64,000 nt of DNA from Scardovia wiggsiae. Its GTDB lineage: Bacteria; Actinomycetota; Actinomycetes; Actinomycetales; Bifidobacteriaceae. Where the stretch lies: positions 434,001-498,000 of the forward strand of contig NZ_CP157350.1 in the NCBI RefSeq assembly GCF_051045985.1, written 5' to 3'. A model generated the notes under the pieces. That model was not told the origin of the DNA and made no database searches. It worked only from the letters and a program-made list of their open reading frames with translations. Below, in pieces: positions 52,337 to 61,658 of this stretch. A program made the translations under genes and the position numbers. The first letter of the stretch is position 1; every line of letters begins with the position of its first letter.

Positions 52337-53586
52337 TGGTCCTTCTGCAATTCCTCGATGTTGTTATCCTTGTCCTTGGCATACTGAGCTTCGGATACCA
52401 GGCGCTTTACTTTATTGCCGGGTTTTTCGGCAAACCGCAGAAGTATGCAGCTGCACCGCAGGATAAGCATTATGCGGTCCTGATCTCAGCGCGGAATGAG
52501 TCGCAGGTCATCGGCAACCTTATAGGGTCACTGCATAAACAGACATACCCCTCAGAGCTTGTGGATATATGGGTCGTCGCGGATAACTGCACGGATGATA
52601 CGGCTGATGTGTGCCGGGGCCTGGGATGCCGTGTACTTGAAAGGTTCAACCAGGAGCAGGTGGGCAAGGGATACGCATTGAAATTCCTGTTCAACTATAT
52701 GCGCGACAGGAAGTTCAGCGATATTTATGATGCGTACTTTATTTTTGATGCCGATAACCTTCTTGATCCGAAGTACATTGAAGAAATGAACAATGCTTTC
52801 CAGCAGGGCTATGATGCCGTTACCAGCTACAGGAATTCCACGAACCTTGCGGAGAACTGGGTATCTGCCGGTTCAGCACTATGGTTCATTTTCCAGTCCC
52901 GCCTGCTGAATGCCGGACGCTCTATCCTGGGGAATAACGGCTGGATCGGCGGTACCGGTTTTATGTTTTCAAAAAAAGTCATGGAACGTAATGCCGGCTG
53001 GAAATTCCATCTGCTGACCGAAGATGTGGAATTTACCATGGACTGCATCTTAAGCGGAGACCACATTGGATATTGCTCAACAGCTGTGTTCTATGACGAA
53101 CAGCCCGCATCCTTCAAACAGAGCTGGAACCAGAGGGTGCGCTGGAGCAAAGGATTCCTTCAGGTGTTCCGGTACTACGGGCTGAGCATGATCCGCTGGT
53201 CGATCCGCGAACGTGACCTCTCTGCAATGGACCTGACGCTTATTATCTGCCCCTTCATGGTGATCTCCCTGATCAGGTTTGCCCTCAGCATCCTTTACGC
53301 TGCACTTGGATATGTATCGTGGGAAAGCCAGCTGGCGAATTTCTCGACATACTGGGTGTCGCTGGTCGGCACAGTGGTCGGGTTCACAGTCCTGGCAGTT
53401 TTCGTCTGCATCCTTGAACGGAAAAAGATCAACGCTACAAACCGGGAGCTTGTCGCCTACTGCCTGAGCTTCCCCTGGTTTATGCTCAGCTATGTCCCTA
53501 TCTCCTTCGTGGCGATTTTCTCCAAGTCTCAGTGGAAGCCTATTACGCATAAAGGTACAGGTGCGGCAGGCAAAGAGGATAAGTAG
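52336..53586 (+). CDS. Membrane glycosyltransferase, family 2 (BcsA/HAS-like)
   Basis: A 416-residue processive-type glycosyltransferase. One N-terminal helix, then the GT-A domain with VVADNCTDDTADV, the metal-binding FIFDADNLLDPKYI, LTEDVEFTMDC and the QRVRW motif (Q-x-x-R-W), and several C-terminal helices (LTLIICPFMVISLIRFALSIL; TVVGFTVLAVFVCIL). It probably makes and exports a polysaccharide or lipid-linked glycan. TAATG overlap with the permease gene indicates one operon. Confidence 0.88.
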   Translation: MVLLQFLDVVILVLGILSFGYQALYFIAGFFGKPQKYAAAPQDKHYAVLISARNESQVIGNLIGSLHKQTYPSELVDIWVVADNCTDDTADVCRGLGCRVLERFNQEQVGKGYALKFLFNYMRDRKFSDIYDAYFIFDADNLLDPKYIEEMNNAFQQGYDAVTSYRNSTNLAENWVSAGSALWFIFQSRLLNAGRSILGNNGWIGGTGFMFSKKVMERNAGWKFHLLTEDVEFTMDCILSGDHIGYCSTAVFYDEQPASFKQSWNQRVRWSKGFLQVFRYYGLSMIRWSIRERDLSAMDLTLIICPFMVISLIRFALSILYAALGYVSWESQLANFSTYWVSLVGTVVGFTVLAVFVCILERKKINATNRELVAYCLSFPWFMLSYVPISFVAIFSKSQWKPITHKGTGAAGKEDK

Positions 53587-53592
53587 GATGCC

Positions 53593-54858
53593 ATGGTATA
53601 TTCCGCAGAGATAAAACGTGCTGTCGGCCTTGTCCGTGAGGCTCTGAGAAACAGCGGCATCACCCTGCAGTCCGGCGAATTCCGTGAGCACGGGAACCAC
53701 ACTCCGCACGCTGATTCCCCTCTGGTCCTGGTGGCATGTTCAGGCGGGCGCGATTCCATGGCGCTGGCTTATATTTCCCGTATCGTCTGCTCCAGCATTG
53801 GCGTGCGGTGCGGTGCGGTGGTCGTAGACCACCATCTTCAGGAAGGCTCCGCTCAGGCAGCGTGCACTGCAGCCCGGCAGTGCACGGAACTGGGCTTGGA
53901 ACCGGTGATCATTGCTGATGCCCAGGTGCAGGCTACGGGCTCAGGGGAGGAGTCTGATGCCCGGGATGCGCGGTTCGATGAGCTTATCGCTGCAGCCCAT
54001 AAGCACAGCTCTGCTGTAGTGCTGCTTGCCCATACATCCACGGACCAGGCGGAGACGGTTGCCATCGGGCTGCTAAGGGCACCAACTGTTTCAGCGCTTG
54101 CCGGGATGCCCTCCAGCATTGAAAAAGGCGGTGTTACATTCCTGCGGCCCTTCCTCAAAGGCCTGGCCCGGCAGGATACTACCCGCATATGCGAAAACGC
54201 GGGCATTCCATGGTGGGATGACCCCACAAATGCCGAAGCGCTGTCTCCGGATGAACTCAGCAGCGGGCAGTTCCCTTTGAGATCCCGTATCCGGCAGGAC
54301 CTTATGCCGTATCTGGCCGGTTTTGCTGGGAAAGATATTTCGGCACTCTGGTCGCGCTATACAGGCGTCAACCGGCAGGACCGTGATTATATCGACAGTC
54401 ATGCTGCAGCGGCATACAGGGAGTCGGTCCGTGAATACCCTGCAGTGTGGGACGGGCATCGGCTGGTCCTGGCTGGCGGAGCAGGAGGAGCTGATACGCA
54501 GGATGGCTGCAGCCCCCAGGATCTTGCGGCACTTGGGGGATACCTCCGGCAATATGGGCTGGAAAGCCGGGCAGATATTTCCGTCTATGAGCTGCTGGGC
54601 TACAGCAGCCTGCATCCGTCTATACGGTCGCGCATCCTCATAAAAATTCTGGAATCCCGGGGGATCCGCCCTGTAGAAAAACTCGTATCAGAATATGATG
54701 ATTTCCTGGTGTATAAACGGGTTTCGGGACCCTTTCCGCGGATATCGGCAGAAAACGGGCATCCATATGGAGCCGCTGTTTTTGCAGCGAAAACCCGCGA
54801 TAAGCGTTTCTGGATATATATTATCGGAAAAGATCGCAGAGCTTTGGATAAAGCCTAA
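53593..54858 (+). CDS. tilS: tRNA(Ile)-lysidine synthase
   Basis: A 421-residue enzyme that converts C34 of tRNA-Ile to lysidine. The PP-loop LVACSGGRDSMALAY, the HHLQEGSAQAACTAA motif and RPFLKGLARQDTTRICEN are present, with the C-terminal tRNA-binding region following. Normal length. It starts the conserved tilS-hpt-ftsH block, seven bases after the glycosyltransferase stop. Confidence 0.95.
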   Translation: MVYSAEIKRAVGLVREALRNSGITLQSGEFREHGNHTPHADSPLVLVACSGGRDSMALAYISRIVCSSIGVRCGAVVVDHHLQEGSAQAACTAARQCTELGLEPVIIADAQVQATGSGEESDARDARFDELIAAAHKHSSAVVLLAHTSTDQAETVAIGLLRAPTVSALAGMPSSIEKGGVTFLRPFLKGLARQDTTRICENAGIPWWDDPTNAEALSPDELSSGQFPLRSRIRQDLMPYLAGFAGKDISALWSRYTGVNRQDRDYIDSHAAAAYRESVREYPAVWDGHRLVLAGGAGGADTQDGCSPQDLAALGGYLRQYGLESRADISVYELLGYSSLHPSIRSRILIKILESRGIRPVEKLVSEYDDFLVYKRVSGPFPRISAENGHPYGAAVFAAKTRDKRFWIYIIGKDRRALDKA

Positions 54859-54915
54859 GGAACCTTTCAGCGAAAGCCGTTTCTAACGTCATTCATTTAT
54901 GACAGAATAATACCT

Positions 54916-55482
54916 ATGCAAATCAAAGACATACAAGACGATATTGACGAAGAACTGATATCGCATGATGCTCTTGAGAGAAGGATAGTTGATGTGGCTG
55001 CCGCCGTAAGCCGTGATTATGAAGGGAAAAATCCGCTCCTTATAGCGGTGCTCAAAGGTGCGGCCAACGTTATGGTTACTTTTTCCCAGGCTATGAGCAT
55101 CCCCCTTGAAATCGACTATATGAGCTTATCAAGTTATGGCTCCGGGACAGAATCGAGCGGGAAGATCACCGTACGCGAAGACCTGACGACTGATGTGGCA
55201 GGCCGCCATGTGCTGATAGTCGAAGATATTGTGGATTCCGGATACACTCTGAACTGGCTTGTAGGGGAACTGAACAGGCGCGGTGCAGCGTCTGTCGAGA
55301 TCTTTGCGATGCTGGAGAAGCCTGCACGCAGGAAATATCATGTGGATGTTAAATACAGGGGGTTTGAGATCCCCGATAAATTTGTTGTGGGATATGGCCT
55401 GGATTATAACGAGTATTACCGTAACCTTAATTCCATAGCAGTGCTTAAACCATCGGTATATATAGAAGGAGAATGCGCATGA
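54916..55482 (+). CDS. hpt: Hypoxanthine phosphoribosyltransferase
   Basis: A 188-residue purine salvage enzyme. PRPP-binding loop HVLIVEDIVDSGYTLNWL (E-D-x-x-D-S/T-G), the DYMSLSSYG active loop and the C-terminal VGYGLDYNEYYRNL are clear. The stop overlaps the ftsH start (ATGA). Confidence 0.97.
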   Translation: MQIKDIQDDIDEELISHDALERRIVDVAAAVSRDYEGKNPLLIAVLKGAANVMVTFSQAMSIPLEIDYMSLSSYGSGTESSGKITVREDLTTDVAGRHVLIVEDIVDSGYTLNWLVGELNRRGAASVEIFAMLEKPARRKYHVDVKYRGFEIPDKFVVGYGLDYNEYYRNLNSIAVLKPSVYIEGECA

Positions 55483-58067
55483 CTTACGGACGTGATCCGC
55501 AGCGCCGCAACCCGTTATCAGGAAACCCGTTCCAGCAGGATCCGGCTGATAGGGGGAACGGGCAGGGCAACAGCAGCAACCCCAATGGGAATAAGGGGGA
55601 TGGCCCTAATGACGGGCGCCCATGGTGGAGGAATACTGTTATCTGGGTACTGATGCTGGCAGTCCTTGTAGCGGGGGTTTTCTTTTTTGTCAACCGGAAC
55701 AACAGGAATACCCCTGTTATCACTACCGAGCAGGGGATAGCCCTCCTTCAGGGGAAATCCGCTAAAGGCGCTCCAAAAAATGCTCCGAAATATACTGTAC
55801 GGTATGTGAAAGTATCCAACGGGATATCGCCGAACGTTGAGATATGGCTTGACCAGGACTATAAAGTTAATGTTTATAACCCTAATTCACCTGACAGGAG
55901 TATCAGGAACAAGAATTACGGGAAAACTGTCAAGTTCTATTTTGTCAGCGGCCAGACGCAGCAGATACTGGATATCGTGCAGAATGCGAAGGCACAGCAC
56001 GGGTTTGATTCCACAACGGTAACGGAAAATAATTTCTGGGCTGTCCTTATTACAAGCGTCCTCCCGCTTGTCCTTCTGTTTGTTGCAATGTGGTGGCTGT
56101 TCAGGAGGATGGGCGACGGGACAGGCGAGATGTTTGGCCTGGGAAGCCCCAAGAATAAGAAACTGCTTGAAGGCGAAGTGCCGCAGACGAGGTTCTCCGA
56201 TGTCGCAGGTGAAGAGGCTGCCGTCCAGGAAGTCGAAGAGATACGTGATTTCCTGAAGGATCCGGGCAAATACCGCAAGCTCGGGGCGCGGATACCGCGG
56301 GGCGTGCTCCTGTACGGGCAGCCGGGTACGGGTAAAACCCTTCTGGCCCGTGCAATCGCAGGCGAAGCGGGAGCCCCGTTCTATTCCATGGCCGGATCAG
56401 ATTTCGTTGAGATGTTTGTGGGGCTTGGTGCTTCGCGTGTCCGTGACCTGTTCGAGGAAGCCAAGAAGACTGCACCCGCAATCATCTTCATCGATGAGAT
56501 CGATGCTGTTGGACGCCGCCGCGGTTCAAGCGCTTCCGGCGGAGTGGATGAGCGTGAACAGACCCTCAACCAGCTTCTGGTGGAAATGGACGGTTTCAAG
56601 AACGATACAGACCTGATCGTTATCGCTGCTACCAACCGGCCGGATGTCCTGGACCCCGCGCTTATGCGCCCGGGGCGTTTCGACCGTCAGGTAGCCGTAG
56701 AGGCCCCTGATCTGGCCGGGCGTGAAGCGATCCTGAAAGTCCATGCCAAGGGCAAGCCTTTTGTCCCTGATGTTGATCTGCACACAGTTGCTGTACGTAC
56801 CCCCGGCTTCACCGGTGCTGATCTGGCAAATGTGCTTAATGAGGCTGCCTTGCTTACAGCCCGTTCTAATGCAGACCTTATCGACAACAGGGCTATCGAT
56901 GAGGCGATCGACCGTGTGATGTCCGGCCCGCGGCGCAGGTCGAACGGTATGGCGCTGCGCGAGCTGCGCAACACCGCATACCACGAGGGCGGGCATGCCA
57001 TGGTTGCGGCTGCTCTGCACCATACAGACCCTGTCACTAAAGTGACTATCCTTCCGCGCGGGCGTGCGCTCGGATACACAGCTGTTATGCCTACAGAAGA
57101 CCGCTATTCCCAGACACGCAATGAGCTTCTCGACCAGCTGGCTTATGCAATGGGCGGGCGTGCTGCTGAAGAAGTGGTTTTCCACGATCCCAGTACGGGG
57201 GCTTCCAATGATATTGAGCATGCCACGCAGATAGCGCGCGCAATGGTACTGGAGTATGGTTTCTCTTCGAAGCTGGGATCCGTAAAATGGGAAGACAGCC
57301 AGCAGGAAGGCGGCCTGGAAGACCTCAAAGACAGGCGTCTTTCTGACGAGACTGCGCGCACTATCGATGAAGAAGTACGCCAGCTTATTGAAACAGCTCA
57401 CACGGAAGCGTGGAAGATCATTTCCGAGAACCGCGATGTGCTTGACGAGCTTGTCCGCCAGCTGCTGGTCAAGGAGACCCTCAACCGTGAGGAGCTTGAT
57501 GAAGTGTTCAAGGGCTTGAAGAAGGCTCCGGAACGGGAGCTGTGGCTTTCAGACAGCAGCCGCCCTGATTCAGACTTGCCTCCTGTCCCAATCCCTGAGA
57601 ACCTGCGGAGTTCAGTTGCTGTAGATGCTACTTCAGGCAGTGCCGGCACTGATGGCAGTAGCAATGGTGCAGGTACGGATACCCCTGCGCAGGGGGCGGA
57701 GCCGTCTGCAGGCCATGCCCAGGAGGTACAGGGGTCCCAGGAACCGGCTCAGGGGCAGCAGGATCAGGATCAGGATCGGCAGCTTCCGGCAGGGGGACCG
57801 GTGCAGGGGCAGGCTCCTGTCCAGGATGGGCAACATCCCAATACAGGGGCACCTGTGCAGCCCGCCCCGTCACTCCAGATGCCGCCTCTGCCTCAGCCGG
57901 GCCAGGCACCATGGGGGAGCCAGCAGGAGGCAGGGGAAGCCCAGCCCGATAATAACGGGGATAACGGGAATAATGGGGATGGCCCCTATCCGGATACCCA
58001 GCAGCATGATCCGGAAAACCGGGAAAGCGGTGCATCCGAAGAAGGCGGGCAACAGCCTGCCAGGTAA
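55479..58067 (+). CDS. ftsH: ATP-dependent zinc metalloprotease FtsH
   Basis: An 862-residue membrane AAA+ protease. Two membrane helices (WRNTVIWVLMLAVLVAGVFF; AVLITSVLPLVLLFVAMWWL) flank an extracytoplasmic domain. The AAA module has GQPGTGKTLLA (Walker A), IIFIDEIDAVG (Walker B) and ATNRPDVLDPALMRPGRFD (SRH); the protease has HEGGHAMV (HEXXH). The last ~150 residues are a Gln/Pro/Gly-rich tail. I chose the ATG seven bases after GAAGGAG; an ATG two codons earlier is too close to it. Degrades misassembled membrane proteins. Confidence 0.97.
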   Translation: MTYGRDPQRRNPLSGNPFQQDPADRGNGQGNSSNPNGNKGDGPNDGRPWWRNTVIWVLMLAVLVAGVFFFVNRNNRNTPVITTEQGIALLQGKSAKGAPKNAPKYTVRYVKVSNGISPNVEIWLDQDYKVNVYNPNSPDRSIRNKNYGKTVKFYFVSGQTQQILDIVQNAKAQHGFDSTTVTENNFWAVLITSVLPLVLLFVAMWWLFRRMGDGTGEMFGLGSPKNKKLLEGEVPQTRFSDVAGEEAAVQEVEEIRDFLKDPGKYRKLGARIPRGVLLYGQPGTGKTLLARAIAGEAGAPFYSMAGSDFVEMFVGLGASRVRDLFEEAKKTAPAIIFIDEIDAVGRRRGSSASGGVDEREQTLNQLLVEMDGFKNDTDLIVIAATNRPDVLDPALMRPGRFDRQVAVEAPDLAGREAILKVHAKGKPFVPDVDLHTVAVRTPGFTGADLANVLNEAALLTARSNADLIDNRAIDEAIDRVMSGPRRRSNGMALRELRNTAYHEGGHAMVAAALHHTDPVTKVTILPRGRALGYTAVMPTEDRYSQTRNELLDQLAYAMGGRAAEEVVFHDPSTGASNDIEHATQIARAMVLEYGFSSKLGSVKWEDSQQEGGLEDLKDRRLSDETARTIDEEVRQLIETAHTEAWKIISENRDVLDELVRQLLVKETLNREELDEVFKGLKKAPERELWLSDSSRPDSDLPPVPIPENLRSSVAVDATSGSAGTDGSSNGAGTDTPAQGAEPSAGHAQEVQGSQEPAQGQQDQDQDRQLPAGGPVQGQAPVQDGQHPNTGAPVQPAPSLQMPPLPQPGQAPWGSQQEAGEAQPDNNGDNGNNGDGPYPDTQQHDPENRESGASEEGGQQPAR

Positions 58068-58132
58068 CTGTGAACTGCTGCTGCTTTGGCTGCAGCTGTA
58101 TGGGGATATTGGAAAACAGGAAAGAGCCTGAT

Positions 58133-59083
58133 ATGGAAACTGTGCTGGCCATAAACGGGCGTATCAATGTGGTGATTGGGATACCCGTATCGCGTACGCT
58201 CGTTATGGGTGTGCTGAATGTTACAGAAGACTCATTTTCTGATGGCGGTATATGGCTGCGCACTGAAGACGCGGTCCGGCATGTGCGTGACATGGCTGAA
58301 CAAGGCGCTGATATTATTGATATCGGTGCCGAATCGACCCGCCCCGGTGCCCGCCGGGTCCCTGAAGATGTGGAGGGGCAGCGTGTGCTTGGGGTACTGG
58401 CTGCCTTAGCCGGATCTGATAGCGGCAGGCACATGGTGCCTGTTTCTGTTGATACGACACGGTCAAAAGTCGCCGATTCTGCCTTGAAGCATGGGGCTGC
58501 AATCATCAATGATGTGTCCGGCGGGCAGCTTGACCCGGAACTTCCTCATGTTGCTGCCGCATACGGCTGCCCCTATATTGTGCAGCACTGGCGCGGCTGG
58601 CTGGATCCCGGCTCTTCCGGCAGCTCTGAAATATACGAAGATGGCGTTGTCAATGACGTATATGCAGAACTTATGCATCAGGTGGATGCTGTCCGTGCTG
58701 CAGGGGTCGGCGACGAAAGGATCATTATTGACCCGGGGCTTGGCTTTTCCAAGCCTGGGATATCCCATAACCTCCCGCTTATCAGTTCCCTTGCCAGATT
58801 CCAGGCAACAGGGTATCCGGTGCTTATAGGCCATTCCCGCAAAAGGTTCATTGGGAGTATCGCCTCCGGCCCTTATCCTGTGTGGAAGAGCCAGGGCAGC
58901 ACCGTGAAGGGGAAGCCTGTGCCGCAGCAGGAAGTAAACCTTGATGATAAAGATGCTGTAACGGCAGGGCTGAGCGCACTTATTGCCGAGCGCGGGGCGT
59001 GGGCGGTACGGGTGCATGATGTGCGCAGGAATGTATGTGCGGTCGCTGCTGGGGATATCCTGCGGCACTATATGGGGAAGTGA
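58133..59083 (+). CDS. folP: Dihydropteroate synthase
   Basis: A 316-residue folate enzyme that joins hydroxymethyl-dihydropterin diphosphate to p-aminobenzoate; the target of sulfonamides. VMGVLNVTEDSFSDGG, DIGAESTRPGA, INDVSGGQLDP and GHSRKRFIG are all present. A short insert with Lys/Pro (GSTVKGKPVPQQE) lies near residue 260. Starts 65 bases after ftsH; no folE gene lies between, unlike in many related clusters. Confidence 0.95.
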   Translation: METVLAINGRINVVIGIPVSRTLVMGVLNVTEDSFSDGGIWLRTEDAVRHVRDMAEQGADIIDIGAESTRPGARRVPEDVEGQRVLGVLAALAGSDSGRHMVPVSVDTTRSKVADSALKHGAAIINDVSGGQLDPELPHVAAAYGCPYIVQHWRGWLDPGSSGSSEIYEDGVVNDVYAELMHQVDAVRAAGVGDERIIIDPGLGFSKPGISHNLPLISSLARFQATGYPVLIGHSRKRFIGSIASGPYPVWKSQGSTVKGKPVPQQEVNLDDKDAVTAGLSALIAERGAWAVRVHDVRRNVCAVAAGDILRHYMGK

Positions 59084-59092
59084 CGGTGAAGG

Positions 59093-60145
59093 ATGGACAG
59101 GATAACACTTACAGGCATCCGTGCATACGGTACCCATGGCCTGCACGGCAGCAGCAGTCAGCAGGCCCGGCAGCTGTTTTCCGTGGATGTCGTCATGTAT
59201 CTGGATCTGTTTGATGCTGCCCGCAGCGATGAGCTTGTGGATACAGTCAATTATGATCAGATAGCTTCCCGGGTCGTATCAGTGGTTGAAGGAGACCATG
59301 TTGATCTGCTCGAAAGGCTTGCCCAGAAAATCGCCGATGCTGTCCTTCTGTCATACCGTGTACAGAAAGTTGCTGTAACAGTGCATAAAACTGCCACGGG
59401 ATCCTCTGAGGCACTGTTTGATGATGTAAGCGTATCCATTGAGCGCCAGTCACAGGATCATAATATGCAGGCTGAGCTGTCCGCCGGAGCAGCCGAGAGT
59501 GCCGGGAAAGGGAATACGGGGGCAGCAGCCAGCGGAGCGTTTACCGTGTATGGGAACGGAAACCGTATGCCGGACAGCCGCTCTGCGGATGATGCCGGCG
59601 CGCCCGGCGTACCGCAATCATCTGCAGTGCATCATGCTGTTATTGCGATGGGGGCAAACCTGGGCGACTGCGAACAGGCTTTGCGGAGCGCGGTGGTATC
59701 AATTGATGCCATACCCGGGAACCAGGTGACCGGTATATCCCCGCTGTACAGGACTGCTCCCTGGGGGATGCCGGATGGTACCCCTGATTTCTTCAATGCT
59801 GTAGTCCAGGTGGACACGACGCATAGTGCTGAAGAGCTCCTTGACAGCCTGCATATGATCGAATCCGCGCATGGGCGGTCCCGTGAAGTGCACTGGGGGT
59901 CGCGCTCTCTGGATCTGGATATTATAGATTTTGATAGTATAGTGAGTGAAAGCCCCCATCTGACTTTGCCCCATCCGCGTGCATGGCAGAGGGCCTTTGT
60001 TCTTTCCCCCTGGCGTGATATTGAACCTGATGCGGTGCTCCGCGGCAAGCATGGCGGGCCGGTTGGCGAGCTCATCCTTCAGGCGCCCGACAGGGATGCT
60101 GTCAACAAAGTTTCTGATGACTGGATACTGGGAGGTTTAGCATGA
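59093..60145 (+). CDS. folBK: FolB-FolK fusion (dihydroneopterin aldolase / HPPK)
   Basis: A 350-residue bifunctional protein. Residues 1-118 are dihydroneopterin aldolase (ITLTGIRAYGTHGLH, VDTVNYDQIASRVV), residues ~182-340 are 6-hydroxymethyl-dihydropterin pyrophosphokinase (IAMGANLGDCEQAL, GSRSLDLDIIDFD, LPHPRAWQRAFVLSP). A ~60-residue Ala/Gly/Ser-rich linker joins them. The start is ten bases after folP and the stop overlaps DUF3180. Confidence 0.94.
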   Translation: MDRITLTGIRAYGTHGLHGSSSQQARQLFSVDVVMYLDLFDAARSDELVDTVNYDQIASRVVSVVEGDHVDLLERLAQKIADAVLLSYRVQKVAVTVHKTATGSSEALFDDVSVSIERQSQDHNMQAELSAGAAESAGKGNTGAAASGAFTVYGNGNRMPDSRSADDAGAPGVPQSSAVHHAVIAMGANLGDCEQALRSAVVSIDAIPGNQVTGISPLYRTAPWGMPDGTPDFFNAVVQVDTTHSAEELLDSLHMIESAHGRSREVHWGSRSLDLDIIDFDSIVSESPHLTLPHPRAWQRAFVLSPWRDIEPDAVLRGKHGGPVGELILQAPDRDAVNKVSDDWILGGLA

Positions 60146-60675
60146 AAGCACGATTCACACCGTGGTGGCATCTCGCCGTTGCCCTTCTGCTGGGGCTGCT
60201 TGCAGGCGGTTTCCTGGAATTCCTTACAGAACAGGCAAATATTTATCTGCTTGGTGTGCCGTGGTTCATTTCCGTTATCCTGCTCCTTGTAGGCTGCATT
60301 ATCCTCTGGTTTGCATGGCAGGTGAGAAGGTATGCGAAAGGGGACCGCAAAGAGATCAACCCGCAGCAGGCGGTCAATACCCTGATCATGAGCAAGGCGT
60401 TATCCCTTGCCTGTTCGGCGCTTACGGGCTGGTATGGCGGCCAGCTGCTGCTGAGCCTGCCGCATGTGCAGATCGAATATTACAGGTCCGCTGTTATCCA
60501 GTGTGCCATAGCAATAGCAGTATGCATAGCCGATGTTATTTTTGGCATCGTCGGCGAGAGGTGGTGCAGGAGGCCTCCGTCCCCAGGGCCTGAACATCCT
60601 GAAACTAAACGTAAGGCTGCCCATAAAAAACGCCGTGCCCGCGCTGCAGGCGAATCGAATGTGAGGATGGCATAA
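60142..60675 (+). CDS. DUF3180 membrane protein
   Basis: A 177-residue actinobacterial DUF3180 protein with four membrane helices (LAVALLLGLLAGGFLEF, WFISVILLLVGCIILWF, KALSLACSALTGWYGGQLLL, AVIQCAIAIAVCIADVIF) and a basic tail (KRKAAHKKRRARAA). It overlaps folBK by four bases. Its link with folate genes is conserved in the group but unexplained. Confidence 0.8.
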   Translation: MKARFTPWWHLAVALLLGLLAGGFLEFLTEQANIYLLGVPWFISVILLLVGCIILWFAWQVRRYAKGDRKEINPQQAVNTLIMSKALSLACSALTGWYGGQLLLSLPHVQIEYYRSAVIQCAIAIAVCIADVIFGIVGERWCRRPPSPGPEHPETKRKAAHKKRRARAAGESNVRMA

Positions 60676-60676
60676 T

Positions 60677-61606
60677 ATGCCGCATTACGAGTTGAAGATG
60701 GTGCGCAGCCATGACCATGGGGAGGATATTGCCCTTTATCGGAAAGACGCCGGGCTGCGCGGCATAGATGCGCTGAAACTTATCCATGTGTACCCTCCGC
60801 AGGAACAGTACCCTTTGGCGAATGGACGGTATATCAATGATGCCCCGGACCTTTTCCTTGATATCGTTGATATCCTTGACGGTAATGCCGATGACTACTG
60901 TGCTGCGGATACTGCTGATGCGGGATCACTTCCCGGGATCCCCGGTTCTGTGGTACATCTGAGGTCCCTGTGCGCCCATGCCGCCAGGCGTGCTGCTGAC
61001 GGATCGGGCAATGCCCGCCGTTTCAAAGATGCCCGGGCACTGTGGGATAAGATTGAAAAGCATGTCCTGGAGCATATTGTCACACCTGAAGCGCAGCCGA
61101 TAACAGATGTCAGGCGCTCGCATAACTGGAAGAAGAACCAGCCTTATAAAGGGGTCCCTGCAAACCCTGATGCGTGGTTCGTCACAGAAGTATATTCGCG
61201 GTCTAACCCCCGGAAAGATGTATTTAAGGCATATCGCGGGATCAATGCTGTTTTTGACGCCCTGCTGCACGCTGAGGGCACCGGGGAGGGGAATATTCCT
61301 TCATCAATAGGGCAGATCCGTGAAGCTATTGCAGAAAACCTTGATTATCCGTATTATGGGGAAATCGCTGCCCTTCTTAGGGATTCTAATATGCTTGTTT
61401 TTCATAATGCCGAGTCCCTTGCCCAGTGGCTGCGTTCTGAAGCGGGGCAGCACGATGCGGTTTTCCCGGATACCCCTGTAGAAGTTTATACTGTCCCAGA
61501 TAACACCCTTGATAAGGATGACCCGCGGTACCTTTCGGCACAGCTGCGTTCTGCTGCAGGGCATTTTGCTAATATCATCGCCCCGAAGCAGGATCTCCGT
61601 TCTTAG
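60677..61606 (+). CDS. Hypothetical protein, end of folate operon
   Basis: A 309-residue soluble protein that starts one base after the DUF3180 stop, so it belongs to the same transcript. I recognise no domain. The N-terminal ~50 residues are polar with DHGEDIALYRKDAGLRGIDA and an Asp-rich segment; the middle holds Trp/Lys-rich RRSHNWKKNQPYKGVPAN; helices such as IREAIAENLDYPYYGEIAAL follow. No signal peptide, Cys motif or P-loop is visible. Function unknown. Confidence 0.6.
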   Translation: MPHYELKMVRSHDHGEDIALYRKDAGLRGIDALKLIHVYPPQEQYPLANGRYINDAPDLFLDIVDILDGNADDYCAADTADAGSLPGIPGSVVHLRSLCAHAARRAADGSGNARRFKDARALWDKIEKHVLEHIVTPEAQPITDVRRSHNWKKNQPYKGVPANPDAWFVTEVYSRSNPRKDVFKAYRGINAVFDALLHAEGTGEGNIPSSIGQIREAIAENLDYPYYGEIAALLRDSNMLVFHNAESLAQWLRSEAGQHDAVFPDTPVEVYTVPDNTLDKDDPRYLSAQLRSAAGHFANIIAPKQDLRS

Positions 61607-61658
61607 CGAGCTTATCCTGCCAACTGAAGTTATAAGATAACTATGAAGGTATAAAAGA

